Positions 41,571-49,480 are shown, counted from the stretch's first letter. The stretch is 64,000 bases of DNA from Desulfobulbaceae bacterium DB1 (GCA_001914235.1 MQUF01000003.1:310001-374000), one strand, 5' to 3'. A program made the numbers and translations. The notes: a model not told the origin generated them from the letters alone.

Positions 41571-43562
41571 ATGGCATGCCGCAACAAAACATTTTCCGCG
41601 CTGCTCCCCTCTTTTTTTCTGTTGCTTGCGGCAGCGGGCCTGACGGGATTTTTCGCTGCCGGCATAGAAACGAAATATTTTTTTTTCTATGGGTTGGGCT
41701 TCGTCCTCCCTTCGGCAAGCTGGTATTGCATCGTCCTTGCCAAGGCGGTGCGCGAAGCCCGGGAAACGGTTGCTCTGCGGCGCCTGGCCGCCATCCCGGA
41801 AGACAATCCCAATATGATCCTTGAGGTCGATACCCAGGGCGCCATCACCTTTGCCAACCGTGCCTGCCGCCGGCGTTTCGCACATCCGCCCAATGGCGGT
41901 CTCCATCCCCTTCTGCGGGGGGTGCCGGACAAGTTGGATGATTTGCCGGGCGGGACCGAGGCTGCGTATCATGATGAGCTGGAAATTGCAGGCTCGGTCT
42001 ATGAGCGGCGTCTGCGGTATGTGCCGGAAAACGGGCTGCTGCGGGTCTATGCCGTTGAGATCACCGATTTGAAAAAGGGAGAACGGGATTTGCTGGAGGC
42101 CAGGAAACAGACGGAGGAGGTGGTCCGGCTGAAAAGTGCCTTTCTGGCCAACATGGGACACGAAATCAGGACCCCCTTGAACGCCATCATCGGCTACACC
42201 GAGCTTCTGCTGATGGATTGCCGGGAGGACAAGGACAGAAAGCGGCTTGCCATCGTCAACCAGGCGGGGAATAATCTCTTGCGGCTTATCAATGATATTC
42301 TCGATTTCTCCAAGATCGAGGCGGGCCGGCTGCCTTTGGTCAAGGAGGAGTTTGATCCGCATCAGCTTGTCGACGCGATCACCCTGAATTTTTTCCGTCA
42401 TGCCGAAACAAAACGACTCGATTTTCACGTCATCGTCGCGGACAGCATGCCGGAACGGTTGATCGGCGACACCAAGCGGATCAAGCAGATTCTTGTCAGC
42501 CTGCTCAGCAATGCCTTTAAATTTACGGAAAAAGGCTCCGTCACCCTTTCCTGCGGCTACGAGGAGGGTGCGTTTATCGGCCGGGTCGTTGATACCGGGA
42601 TAGGCATTTCCGCCGAGCAGCAGCGGATTATTTTCGCCGAATTTCAGCAGGGCGACACGGCCGACAGCCGTAAATACGGGGGAGCGGGACTGGGGCTCAG
42701 TATTACCAAACGGCTGGTTACCTTGATGGGCGGAGATGTCCTGCTTGAAAGTGAACCCGGACGCGGGTCATGTTTCACCATCCGCTTGCCTGTCCCGGTG
42801 GTGGAGGCCGAAGCGGCCGCGCCGGAAACAAAGAAGGATGAGATGGCAGGGGTTGAGACGCTTCGTGCCGCCCTGACTTCGACCGGGGTGAATTTACGGG
42901 TGCTGGTTGCCGAGGATGACGAGGTGAATCAGGGATTGCTCAAGGCCCTTCTGCGCCAGGTCGGGCTGGAGGCGGAAGTGGCGGCGAACGGCAGGGAAGC
43001 ACTTGACAGATTAGGGGAAAAGGATTTTGATCTGCTTTTTCTTGATATGAATATGCCGGTACTTGACGGCATGGCTACCATTGCCGAGATTCGCCGCCGC
43101 GGCGAGTGGCGGAACCTGCACGTCGTTGCCCTGACCGGTGAACCCATGCCCCAGGACGCTGAGAAGTTTTTGGCCGCGGGCTGCGATGATTATCTGGCGA
43201 AGCCTGTTGAGCTGGAAATTTTTTACGGAAAGATTTATGCTTTGCTCGTCCGGCGATTTTCCCTGGACACGGAAGAGAAAGCGGCCTTGCCGACGGCAAA
43301 AAGGTCTGAGGTGAAGGGCGCGTTGCTGCGCATGAGTCGGGAATTACGATATCGCCTTCTGCAGGCGTTGGATGTGCTGCATAACAACCGGAAAATTTTT
43401 AATCCCGATCAGATTCGCGGACTCGCCGCCTCGTTTGCCGATTTCGACGATCAGGAGGAAATCCTGCATTTGCAGGATGAGCTGCAGTGGATTGCCGCCA
43501 CCTTTGACGACGAGGCATTACCGCGGATTATTGGAAAAATCGAGGCTTGGAGCAACCAGTGA
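41571..43562 (+). CDS. Hybrid sensor histidine kinase with receiver domain
   Basis: 663 residues. Two membrane helices (~9-30 and ~36-56) are followed by a PAS-like segment (~75-175; NMILEVDTQGAITFANRAC). The HisKA box is FLANMGHEIRTPLNAIIGY with the phosphorylated His. The ATPase part shows NAFKFTEKGSV, DTGIGIS and GGAGLGLSI. A receiver domain follows (VLVAEDDEVNQG, phospho-acceptor in LLFLDMNMPVLDG). The last ~90 residues are helical and could be an HPt-like module, but no clear HPt His motif is seen. Its stop overlaps the HD-GYP gene start (TGATG). Confidence 0.9.
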   Translation: MACRNKTFSALLPSFFLLLAAAGLTGFFAAGIETKYFFFYGLGFVLPSASWYCIVLAKAVREARETVALRRLAAIPEDNPNMILEVDTQGAITFANRACRRRFAHPPNGGLHPLLRGVPDKLDDLPGGTEAAYHDELEIAGSVYERRLRYVPENGLLRVYAVEITDLKKGERDLLEARKQTEEVVRLKSAFLANMGHEIRTPLNAIIGYTELLLMDCREDKDRKRLAIVNQAGNNLLRLINDILDFSKIEAGRLPLVKEEFDPHQLVDAITLNFFRHAETKRLDFHVIVADSMPERLIGDTKRIKQILVSLLSNAFKFTEKGSVTLSCGYEEGAFIGRVVDTGIGISAEQQRIIFAEFQQGDTADSRKYGGAGLGLSITKRLVTLMGGDVLLESEPGRGSCFTIRLPVPVVEAEAAAPETKKDEMAGVETLRAALTSTGVNLRVLVAEDDEVNQGLLKALLRQVGLEAEVAANGREALDRLGEKDFDLLFLDMNMPVLDGMATIAEIRRRGEWRNLHVVALTGEPMPQDAEKFLAAGCDDYLAKPVELEIFYGKIYALLVRRFSLDTEEKAALPTAKRSEVKGALLRMSRELRYRLLQALDVLHNNRKIFNPDQIRGLAASFADFDDQEEILHLQDELQWIAATFDDEALPRIIGKIEAWSNQ

Positions 43563-44623
43563 TGGACCAAAGAGAAAGAAAGAAAATCCTTATTGTCGAT
43601 GACATTGCCGAGAACCGAAGGCTGCTGGCGGAGATGCTGGTCCAGGTGCTGGAATGTCAGATTCGCATGGCGGGCGATGGGGCGGCGGTGCTTGAAATGA
43701 TTGAGCATGACCTGCCGGATCTTATCCTGCTCGATATCATGATGCCGGGGTTGGACGGGTTTCAGGTGGCGCGTTTGTTACAGGAAAAACCGCTGGCTCG
43801 TGAGATTCCGATCATTTTCATCACCGCCAAGACCGAGGTGGAGAGCAAGGTGGAAGCCTTTCGTAACGGCGGGGTGGATTATGTGACCAAGCCGTTTAAT
43901 CGTGATGAGTTGCTGGCCCGGGTCCAGGCGCAGCTCCGCTTGAAAAATCTGCAGGACGAATTGCGCCGCAAGAATCGATTGCTGGCTGACCGGGAAGAGC
44001 ACCTTTCCCATCTGGTGGATGAAAAAACGGCAATCATCGAGAAGATGACCATGGGGCTGGTGACGGTGCTGGAAGACGCCAATCTGGCCAATGACGATGA
44101 AACCGGCAACCACATCAGGCGGGTGAGCGAATATGCCGCCCTGCTGGCCGAAGCATATGGCGCGGGACGGGATTTCATCAAACGCATCAAGCTCTATTCC
44201 TCGCTGCATGACGTGGGAAAGGTCGGCATTGCCGACGCCATTTTAAAGAAGCCGGGCCGCTATACCCCGGAGGAGTTTGATGCCATGAAGCAGCATGTGC
44301 TCATCGGTCATCGCATGCTCGATAATGCGGAGATTGATCCCATGGCCCGCAATATCGCTTTCTTTCACCATGAGAAATGGAACGGCAGCGGCTATATCAG
44401 TGGCCTGCGGGGCGAAGACATTCCCCTGGAGGCCAGGCTGGTGGCCCTGGCCGATGTCTTTGATGCCCTGACCACCAAGCGGGTTTACAAGGAGGCTTTT
44501 CCCCTGGCCAAGGCGGAAAGCATCATCTTGGAGGAAAGAGGCCGTCACTTTGATCCGCGGGTGGTGGATGCCTTTTTTTCGCGGAAAGAAGATTTTATCC
44601 GCATCCGGGAATCGCTGGCATGA
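43562..44623 (+). CDS. Response regulator with HD-GYP-type c-di-GMP phosphodiesterase domain
   Basis: 353 residues. N-terminal receiver: ILIVDDIAENR with the acceptor Asp in LILLDIMMPGLDG and the Lys in YVTKPFNRDE. A coiled linker leads to the HD-GYP domain: NHIRRVSEYA, SSLHDVGKVGI, HVLIGHRML, FHHEKWNGSGY and ALADVFDALTT. The metal-binding His-Asp set is complete; the GYP tripeptide reads GYI. Likely degrades c-di-GMP under control of the overlapping hybrid kinase. Confidence 0.9.
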   Translation: MDQRERKKILIVDDIAENRRLLAEMLVQVLECQIRMAGDGAAVLEMIEHDLPDLILLDIMMPGLDGFQVARLLQEKPLAREIPIIFITAKTEVESKVEAFRNGGVDYVTKPFNRDELLARVQAQLRLKNLQDELRRKNRLLADREEHLSHLVDEKTAIIEKMTMGLVTVLEDANLANDDETGNHIRRVSEYAALLAEAYGAGRDFIKRIKLYSSLHDVGKVGIADAILKKPGRYTPEEFDAMKQHVLIGHRMLDNAEIDPMARNIAFFHHEKWNGSGYISGLRGEDIPLEARLVALADVFDALTTKRVYKEAFPLAKAESIILEERGRHFDPRVVDAFFSRKEDFIRIRESLA

Positions 44624-44835
44624 AAAAGGGCGAAGAAGAAAGCGCCGGTCCGGCCGAGGACGTCGGTTGCGGATGGTCGGACGAGGAATTGGCCACCCTG
44701 GTTCTCAAGGTGCGACCGGATCTGTACCGCGCTTTCCATCGCTGCAGCTGGATTCTGATCCATGAAACCGGCCGTGATCAGCTTGATATCATGCAGGAAA
44801 TGGTTGAGGATTTTCTCATCAAGCATCAATGCTGA
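44620..44835 (+). CDS. Small protein coupled to HD-GYP regulator
   Basis: 71 residues. The ATG overlaps the upstream stop (ATGA). The protein is acidic at the N-terminus, then helical: ELATLVLKVRPDLYRAFHRC and IMQEMVEDFLIKHQC. No known domain. It may be an accessory or connector protein of the two-component pair. The start overlap and reading-frame quality support it being real. Confidence 0.6.
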   Translation: MKKGEEESAGPAEDVGCGWSDEELATLVLKVRPDLYRAFHRCSWILIHETGRDQLDIMQEMVEDFLIKHQC

Positions 44836-45263
44836 GATGCCCCGCGTTCTCTCGCGGGGCGCAGCGTATCGCCTTTCTTTCAAATTCTTCAAAATTTTCT
44901 GCTTCGTTCATTGCCGTGTTCTTTCTCCCTGTCCGGGGCGGTGAGTCCGGCCCGGCCCCGTTGCGGCTGTTTTGCCCCGCCTTCAACCAGTTCGCTCAGG
45001 TCATTGACAAACTCCATCATCTGCGCAGCCGGGCTTTGTCGCCTTCTTCATCTTTCTGTTGGCAGCCGGGATTAGCGGGCTTTGGGAGATCTTCGAGTTT
45101 GCCATGGACAGGTAGATTCAGGCGAGATCAACCGTCGCAAAAAACGGGAGCCGACGACCAGGGCTTCCGCCGCCGCCGAATTTGCAGAGAGCTGGAATCA
45201 ATTCGCAGCCCATGCCGGACGCGGCAAAGCCGTGCCGGTTATGAAGAGCATGAAGTATGCCGC
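44836..45263. other. Gene-poor stretch with hairpin and coding remnant
   Basis: GCCCCGCG-TTCTCT-CGCGGGGC (44839-44860) is a perfect 8-bp stem just after the small gene's stop and may end that operon, though the T-run is weak. The rest contains a decayed membrane-protein fragment (45008-45115) and an open frame beginning with TTG at 45082 whose protein (AEFAESWNQFAAHAGRGK) is unrecognised. Confidence 0.5.
45008..45115 (+). pseudogene. Fragment of an integral membrane protein
   Basis: Between an in-frame TGA (45005) and TAG (45113), the frame encodes FVAFFIFLLAAGISG and GLWEIFEFAMD, a Trp-Glu-Ile-Phe-Glu pattern I associate with small DUF2238/YjdF-like membrane proteins. Nothing upstream in this frame continues the protein, so it looks like a remnant. 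Confidence 0.4.
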
Positions 45264-45303
45264 GGGAAAAAGAAACGGCGCATGGCTAATGACCATGCGC
45301 CGT
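45264..45303 (-). terminator. Terminator of small-membrane-protein unit B
   Basis: Read on the minus strand, an 11-bp perfect stem (ACGGCGCATGG with CCATGCGCCGT) ends in a T-rich tail (plus-strand GGGAAAAAGAAA). The same stem core recurs in the terminator at 46258. Confidence 0.85.
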
Positions 45304-45332
45304 CAGAGGAGGGTGAAGCTGCTAGCCGGCTG

Positions 45333-45638
45333 TTACTTTGTTGAAACGGTTGCCTCTTTCGCATTCAGGTATTTGTAGAAAACCGGAAAGGCGACAAAGA
45401 AGGAAACGGCAATAAGATATTCAACGCCCTTGATATGGGTGTAATAATCAACCAGGGTCTCGTATTCGCCCAAGTTGCCGGTGGCAACCAAAAACTGGCG
45501 GATCATTTCCGTGGGCTGCCAGTTGACCGAGGCGAGACCGGTCATCATTGTTGCGAAGGCCCAGATGCCGATGATTCCGCCGATTGCTGCCATGATACCA
45601 AAAAAGACGCCTGTTCCCTTGTTCGTTGTTTCTTTCAT
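45333..45638 (-). CDS. Small two-helix membrane protein, long type (copy B)
   Basis: 101 residues from the ATG preceded by AGGGGAG; the longer frame upstream is a shadow. Helix 1 spans GVFFGIMAAIGGIIGIWAF and the following ATMMTGLA; helix 2 is GVEYLIAVSFFVAFPVFY. Between them lies an acidic/aromatic loop (LGEYETLVDYYTH). It is almost identical from residue ~5 to the end with the copy at 46320. No known family is recognised. The second gene of a two-gene sigma-54 unit. Confidence 0.85.
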   Translation of the reverse strand: MKETTNKGTGVFFGIMAAIGGIIGIWAFATMMTGLASVNWQPTEMIRQFLVATGNLGEYETLVDYYTHIKGVEYLIAVSFFVAFPVFYKYLNAKEATVSTK

Positions 45639-45715
45639 GGTCGTTCTCCCCTTTGTTTGATTTTTCCGTAATCCGTTAATGAATAATAAAAAACCGTTGT
45701 TCGTCTTATGTCGTT

Positions 45716-45919
45716 TTATCCGAAAACCGCTGCCATCCAGCCGCGGATCATGCCGATAACGCCGTATTGCGAGAGACCACCGATCAAGCAGGCGGTTGCC
45801 CATATTCCGATCAGGGCGCTGAGCAGGCCAATGATGCCGACGCCGACTTGGGCGGCGCTGTTGGATACTGATTCCTGCGTTCTGGTTGCGGTTGTTTCGG
45901 TCTTTGTCGTTGATTTCAT
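45716..45919 (-). CDS. Small one-helix membrane protein, short type (copy B)
   Basis: 67 residues, AAAAGGAGG before the ATG. A Thr/Ser/Gln-rich N-terminus leads to a hydrophobic helix (VGIIGLLSALIGIWATACLI), then GGLSQYGVIGMIRGWMAAVFG. The GIW...GL core of the helix resembles helix 1 of the long type, so the two types may share ancestry. First gene of unit B, about 50 bases after a -24/-12 promoter. Function unknown. Confidence 0.85.
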   Translation of the reverse strand: MKSTTKTETTATRTQESVSNSAAQVGVGIIGLLSALIGIWATACLIGGLSQYGVIGMIRGWMAAVFG

Positions 45920-45968
45920 GGCGTTCCTCCTTTTGCCTTGGTAACTTTTCTCTTTGCTTAGTTAGTAG

Positions 45969-45984
45969 AGCAGCAGTCGTGCCA
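45969..45984 (-). promoter_or_regulatory. Sigma-54 promoter of unit B
   Basis: Minus strand TGGCACGACTGCTGCT fits the consensus TGGCACG-N4-TTGCT, with GG and GC 12 bp apart as required. It lies 50 bases upstream of the short-type ATG. The equivalent site of unit A is at 47244. Confidence 0.85.
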
Positions 45985-46126
45985 ATGGGTTGTGCTACAG
46001 TCGTTCATTTTGTTTAACTATTTGATATTGTGAGGATAAAATTTTTTCATGAAGGGTTGGCTGGCGGCAGGGGCAGGTTTTGCTGTGTCGCAGGTTGTGT
46101 TGCCGCTACACCTTTGTGGCGGAGTC

Positions 46127-46145
46127 ATGCTACAGAGGTGTGGTG
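46127..46145 (-). promoter_or_regulatory. Enhancer-like upstream motif of unit B
   Basis: ATGCTACAGAGGTGTGGTG (plus-strand reading) lies about 150 bp upstream of the sigma-54 promoter and is repeated with one mismatch at 47402-47420 in unit A, at nearly the same distance. TGCTACAG also occurs nearer the promoter in both units. A likely enhancer-binding-protein site. Confidence 0.55.
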
Positions 46146-46257
46146 GGTCAAGCGTCGTTTTTATGCAGGCCTTGCGGCTTTCAACAGGAGATGCGGCGAG
46201 GGGTGGGTGAATTGCTTTCGTTACGATCAGGCAGGATTTTCGGCCTTGATCACATAC

Positions 46258-46301
46258 AAAAAAACGGCGCATGACCGGGTGTCATGCGCCGTTTTTTTGC
46301 G
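46258..46301. terminator. Bidirectional terminator of unit A
   Basis: A perfect 15-bp stem (AAAACGGCGCATGAC with GTCATGCGCCGTTTT) and a 5-base loop, with A/T tracts on both flanks so it can act in either direction. It follows the long-type gene of unit A on the minus strand. Confidence 0.93.
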
Positions 46302-46319
46302 TGCGTGGTATGGGGCGTT

Positions 46320-46631
46320 TTATTTGACGGATACGGTTGCTTCTTTTGCATTCAGGTATTTGTAGAAAACCGGAAAGGCGACAAAGAAGGAAGCGGCAAT
46401 GAGATATTCAACGCCCTTGATATGGGTGTAATAATCAACCAGGGTCTCGTATTCGCCCAGATTGCCGGTGGCAACCAGAAATTGGCGGATCATTTCCGTG
46501 GGCTGCCAGTTGACCGAGGCAAGACCGGTCATCATTGTTGCGAAGGCCCAGATGCCGATGATTCCGCCGACTGCGGCCATGATGCCGAAAAAGACGCCTG
46601 TTCCCTTGTTTGAAGTTTGTTGTGTGCTCAT
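46320..46631 (-). CDS. Small two-helix membrane protein, long type (copy A)
   Basis: 103 residues from the ATG with GAAGGAGAAAGG upstream. Same architecture as the copy at 45333: GVFFGIMAAVGGIIGIWAF, a polar loop with NWQPTEMIRQFLVATGN, then YLIAASFFVAFPVFYKYLN. The two copies differ only at the N-terminus and a few conservative positions. Last gene of unit A. Function unknown. Confidence 0.86.
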   Translation of the reverse strand: MSTQQTSNKGTGVFFGIMAAVGGIIGIWAFATMMTGLASVNWQPTEMIRQFLVATGNLGEYETLVDYYTHIKGVEYLIAASFFVAFPVFYKYLNAKEATVSVK

Positions 46632-46711
46632 TCCTTTCTCCTTCCTTCTATTATTCTTTTGTCGTTTTTTCTCGTTGAAGCAATTTTCCGTCATTTGACG
46701 GGTCGACCGAA

Positions 46712-46924
46712 TCACCCGCCGAAAACCGCGGACAACCATCCTTTGATAACACCGGTAACACCGTATTGGGAAAGTGCGCTGATCAGGCATACGGCACCCC
46801 ATATTCCACTGAGGGCGGTGAAGGCGAGGATGACTCCCATGCCGACTTGCGCTGCCTGCTGATCAATTGCTTGCTGGCTGGTGGTGGCAACGGTTTCTGT
46901 TGCTGCTTTACTGGTCGCTTTCAT
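46712..46924 (-). CDS. Small one-helix membrane protein, short type (copy A2)
   Basis: 70 residues, AAGGAGG upstream. N-terminal Ala/Thr/Gln-rich stretch with TSQQAIDQQAAQ, helix GVILAFTALSGIWGAVCLI, then SALSQYGVTGVIKGWLSAVF. It is the most divergent of the three short copies but keeps the GIWGAVCLIS core and the GW..AVFG end. Second gene of unit A. Confidence 0.85.
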   Translation of the reverse strand: MKATSKAATETVATTSQQAIDQQAAQVGMGVILAFTALSGIWGAVCLISALSQYGVTGVIKGWLSAVFGG

Positions 46925-46979
46925 GGTGTGCCTCCTTGGATATGGTGTCGTGGTCGGAAATCTTTACCGGTTTGTTGTA

Positions 46980-47189
46980 TCAACCGCCGAATACTGCGGA
47001 AAACCATCCCTGGATCATGCCGGTAACGCCGTACTGGGACAGGCCGCTGATCAAACAGACGGCTCCCCAGGTACCGATCATGGCGGAAAGCAGGGCGATG
47101 ATGCCGATACCGACTTGGGCGGCGCTGTTGGCTGCTGATTCCTGGGCGTGGGTTGCGACTGTTGTTGATGTGGTGGATGTTGTCTTCAT
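46980..47189 (-). CDS. Small one-helix membrane protein, short type (copy A1)
   Basis: 69 residues from the ATG after GAAGGAGGGG. Thr-rich N-terminus, helix GIGIIALLSAMIGTWGAVCL, then SGLSQYGVTGMIQGWFSAVF. First gene of unit A, 55 bases after a -24/-12 promoter. The Gly-spaced helix and amphipathic Gly/Trp/Phe tail suggest oligomer formation in the membrane; that is inference. Confidence 0.86.
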   Translation of the reverse strand: MKTTSTTSTTVATHAQESAANSAAQVGIGIIALLSAMIGTWGAVCLISGLSQYGVTGMIQGWFSAVFGG

Positions 47190-47243
47190 GATGCCCCTCC
47201 TTCTGTTGGGTTCGTGTTTTTTTTCTCTTTGATTCCTCATAAA

Positions 47244-47259
47244 AGCATCGGCCGTGCCA
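47244..47259 (-). promoter_or_regulatory. Sigma-54 promoter of unit A
   Basis: Minus strand TGGCACGGCCGATGCT: GG at -24 and GC at -12 with correct 12-bp spacing, 55 bases before the A1 start codon. It matches 11 of 16 bases with the unit B promoter, including the full TGGCACG block. Confidence 0.87.
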
Positions 47260-47370
47260 AAGGATTGTGCTACAGTTGGTAATGTTATTTAAGTATTTGG
47301 ATCTAATATAAAAATTTTTTTTATTCCTTTGTGCGCAACAGTTATTCGGCTGGCTGGTGGTGTTGCAGAA

Positions 47371-47420
47371 AGTGTGGTGCCACACTATGTGTGGCAGGGC
47401 AATGCGACAGAGGTGTGGTG
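47371..47420 (-). promoter_or_regulatory. Enhancer-like region of unit A
   Basis: AGTGTGGTGCCACACT (47371-47386) is a perfect 16-bp palindrome, and ATGCGACAGAGGTGTGGTG (47402-47420) matches the unit B motif. Both lie 110-175 bp upstream of the sigma-54 promoter, the normal distance for an activator site. Confidence 0.6.
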
Positions 47421-47827
47421 AGTGAATGTGATGCGGCACGGCAAAATGTGTTGCGCGGAGCTTGCGGGCGATGGGAATGAATCGCCAAAAACATAAAAGA
47501 CGAACGGCCAATTGACTGAAGCCAATGTCATGGCCGGCACACAACGAATTGATGCTGTGGCTTGGGAGAATTTTTGCGATCATGGCCGCACAGATTGTGC
47601 GGCAAATTGTCGCGCAGCTGGTGCGCGGGAAAATGCATTTCAGGGAATTGCGTTGTAATGAGCCGGTATTATGATGAAAATGTCCTGAAGTTAGTTCTTG
47701 ATACCGGAAGACCAAACATGGAAAAAATTTTTTCCATGTTTGCAAACCTCAGATAACTTGCTATAAAAAAAGTAATTTTTACTATCAGGAACCGGTGGGT
47801 CAAGTGAATAATAAAAAGGAGGATTTT
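47421..47827. other. Divergent intergenic region before five-heme cytochrome
   Basis: About 400 bases with no gene seen on either strand. It holds the 30-bp perfect palindrome at 47713. No sigma-54 or clear sigma-70 promoter was found for the cytochrome. AAAAAGGAGGA precedes its ATG. Confidence 0.5.
47713..47742. repeat. 30-bp perfect palindrome
   Basis: CAAACATGGAAAAAA is followed immediately by its exact complement TTTTTTCCATGTTTG, with no loop. It is 85 bp upstream of the cytochrome ATG and has no following U-tract, so it is a better candidate for a protein-binding dyad or cruciform than for a terminator. Confidence 0.9.
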
Positions 47828-49291
47828 ATGAAGAAGAGGCTGGCAAAAAACGTATTTTACTCCCTGGGCGCGGTATCAGTCGCGCTGTTTTCCGTGAATG
47901 TCTGCCTGGCGATGGACCCTGTGGATAAAAATCTTTTTCCCTATGAACCCTCGCTGGTCAACTGGGAAAAGTCGTCGGCTCAGTTTACTGCCCCGGAAAC
48001 CTGTGGAGAATGTCATCCGCAACAGTTTGAGGAATGGACCGGATCCTTGCATGCCCTTGCCTTAAAGGATCCTGTGTATCAGGGAGAGCTGAATAAGGCG
48101 GTCAAGGCGATGGGGCATGATATTTCCCGGCAGTGTGAAGGATGCCATTCGCCCATGGGCGTTGTCACCGGGGAAGTGAAGGGGGCGGGTCTGGCTGGTT
48201 TAAGTCCTGTCGCCATAAACGGTGTTTCCTGTGATGTCTGCCATTCCATGAAATCCCATACCGGTTGGCAGACGCCCTACCATCAGCCGGAAAACGGTTC
48301 TTTTGTCATGTCGCCCGGCAGGGACGGGGCGGATGGTCCGGTTCTGACCAAATACGGACCCTACGCCGCCGCCGACGGATGCGGCGAAGGGTTTCATGAA
48401 TGTGTTGAGCAGCCGCTGCACAAAACAACGGAAATCTGCGCCGGCTGTCACCAGGTGCATCATTATAAAAACCATACTCCCCTGGAATCGACTTACCGGG
48501 AGTGGAAAGACAGCCCCTATTCGGTAAAAAACATCGGTTGCCAGGATTGCCACATGGTGGAGTATGACACCTTTCTCCGTTCAGCCGATGCCTTCACCAA
48601 GCCGCAGCGCGGAGAGTTCCGCCATTACTTCAACGGCGCCAACTTTCTTCTTTATTACCTGCTGGAGCAGGCGGCCATCAAGGGCGGAGACCAGGCCCTG
48701 GCCGCCAACGCCAAAAGCAAGTACGAGCTTGCGGTGAACCGCTTGAAGGCTGCGGCTGATCTGGATGTGACGCCGATTTACCGGGACGGCAAACTTGCCG
48801 AAATAAAGGTTCGGGTTCATAACCGGCGGGCCGGCCACAATCTGCCCACCTCCCTGACCAATATTCGCCAGATCTGGCTGGAGATGACGGTCAAGGACCA
48901 GGACGGCAAGATAGTCATGACCACCGGCACCGTCGGGGCTGACGGAACCCTGCCGGAGGAGGTGCGGCTGTTCAATTCCGACGGCATGGGCGAAAACCTG
49001 CACCTGCAGATTGATCCCTGGGAGGTGGTTGCCTTTTCCCGGCATGACACGATCCCGGCCAAAGGCTATAAGGATGTCTATTACGGTGTTTCCGGGGCCC
49101 ACGCCAAGGGCCCGCTGTCGGTGGAGGTGAAACTGCGCTACCGCCAGGCGGAACAGAAAATCGCCGAGGCTCTGCTCGCCGCGGTTCCCAAGGATATCGA
49201 TCTGGCCGCGACCTATGGCCTGACCGCGGTTCCCACCCTGCCGGTGGTTGACATGGTGGTAAAAACGATTTCCATGAACGTCGCGAAATAA
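47828..49291 (+). CDS. Exported five-heme c-type cytochrome
   Basis: 487 residues from the ATG after AAAAAGGAGGATTTT. Signal peptide 1-27 (FYSLGAVSVALFSVNVCLA). Heme sites CGECH, CEGCH, CDVCH, CAGCH and CQDCH lie in the first ~260 residues, arranged as in the cytochrome c554-like family. The C-terminal ~200 residues are heme-free with a beta-sandwich character (RVHNRRAGHNLPTSLTNIRQ, EVKLRYRQAEQKIA). Periplasmic electron transfer is likely; electron acceptor unknown. It is divergent from the sigma-54 small-membrane-protein units. Confidence 0.88.
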   Translation: MKKRLAKNVFYSLGAVSVALFSVNVCLAMDPVDKNLFPYEPSLVNWEKSSAQFTAPETCGECHPQQFEEWTGSLHALALKDPVYQGELNKAVKAMGHDISRQCEGCHSPMGVVTGEVKGAGLAGLSPVAINGVSCDVCHSMKSHTGWQTPYHQPENGSFVMSPGRDGADGPVLTKYGPYAAADGCGEGFHECVEQPLHKTTEICAGCHQVHHYKNHTPLESTYREWKDSPYSVKNIGCQDCHMVEYDTFLRSADAFTKPQRGEFRHYFNGANFLLYYLLEQAAIKGGDQALAANAKSKYELAVNRLKAAADLDVTPIYRDGKLAEIKVRVHNRRAGHNLPTSLTNIRQIWLEMTVKDQDGKIVMTTGTVGADGTLPEEVRLFNSDGMGENLHLQIDPWEVVAFSRHDTIPAKGYKDVYYGVSGAHAKGPLSVEVKLRYRQAEQKIAEALLAAVPKDIDLAATYGLTAVPTLPVVDMVVKTISMNVAK

Positions 49292-49321
49292 CAGGGTTCC
49301 GCCCTTTTGTCGCCGGCAGAT

Positions 49322-49362
49322 AAAAAATCCCCCGCTTTGATACGCAGCGGGGGATTTTTTTT
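49322..49362. terminator. Bidirectional terminator after cytochrome
   Basis: AATCCCCCGCT pairs with AGCGGGGGATT around a short loop, with six A before and eight T after. Confidence 0.94.
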
Positions 49363-49480
49363 GCCTTTTCGGTATGAAATTTCCAGGATCGCCGACATTT
49401 GATTTCGTGAATGCGGAATTTCTCGTCGAGGGGTGAACCCCTCAATGATCGAATGATTGTCCTGCAGGCGCGCTAATGAG

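Noticed and set aside
40650-42428. 592-codon antisense frame across EamA and kinase genes
   Set aside because: It crosses two unrelated sense genes and the promoter between them.
45082-45378. 98-codon plus-strand frame near the small membrane genes
   Set aside because: It begins with TTG, crosses the unit B terminator and runs antisense into the long-type gene; possibly a remnant at most.
47713-47742. Intrinsic terminator reading of the palindrome
   Set aside because: No loop and no U-tract on either side; it also lies in an intergenic region with no gene ending there.
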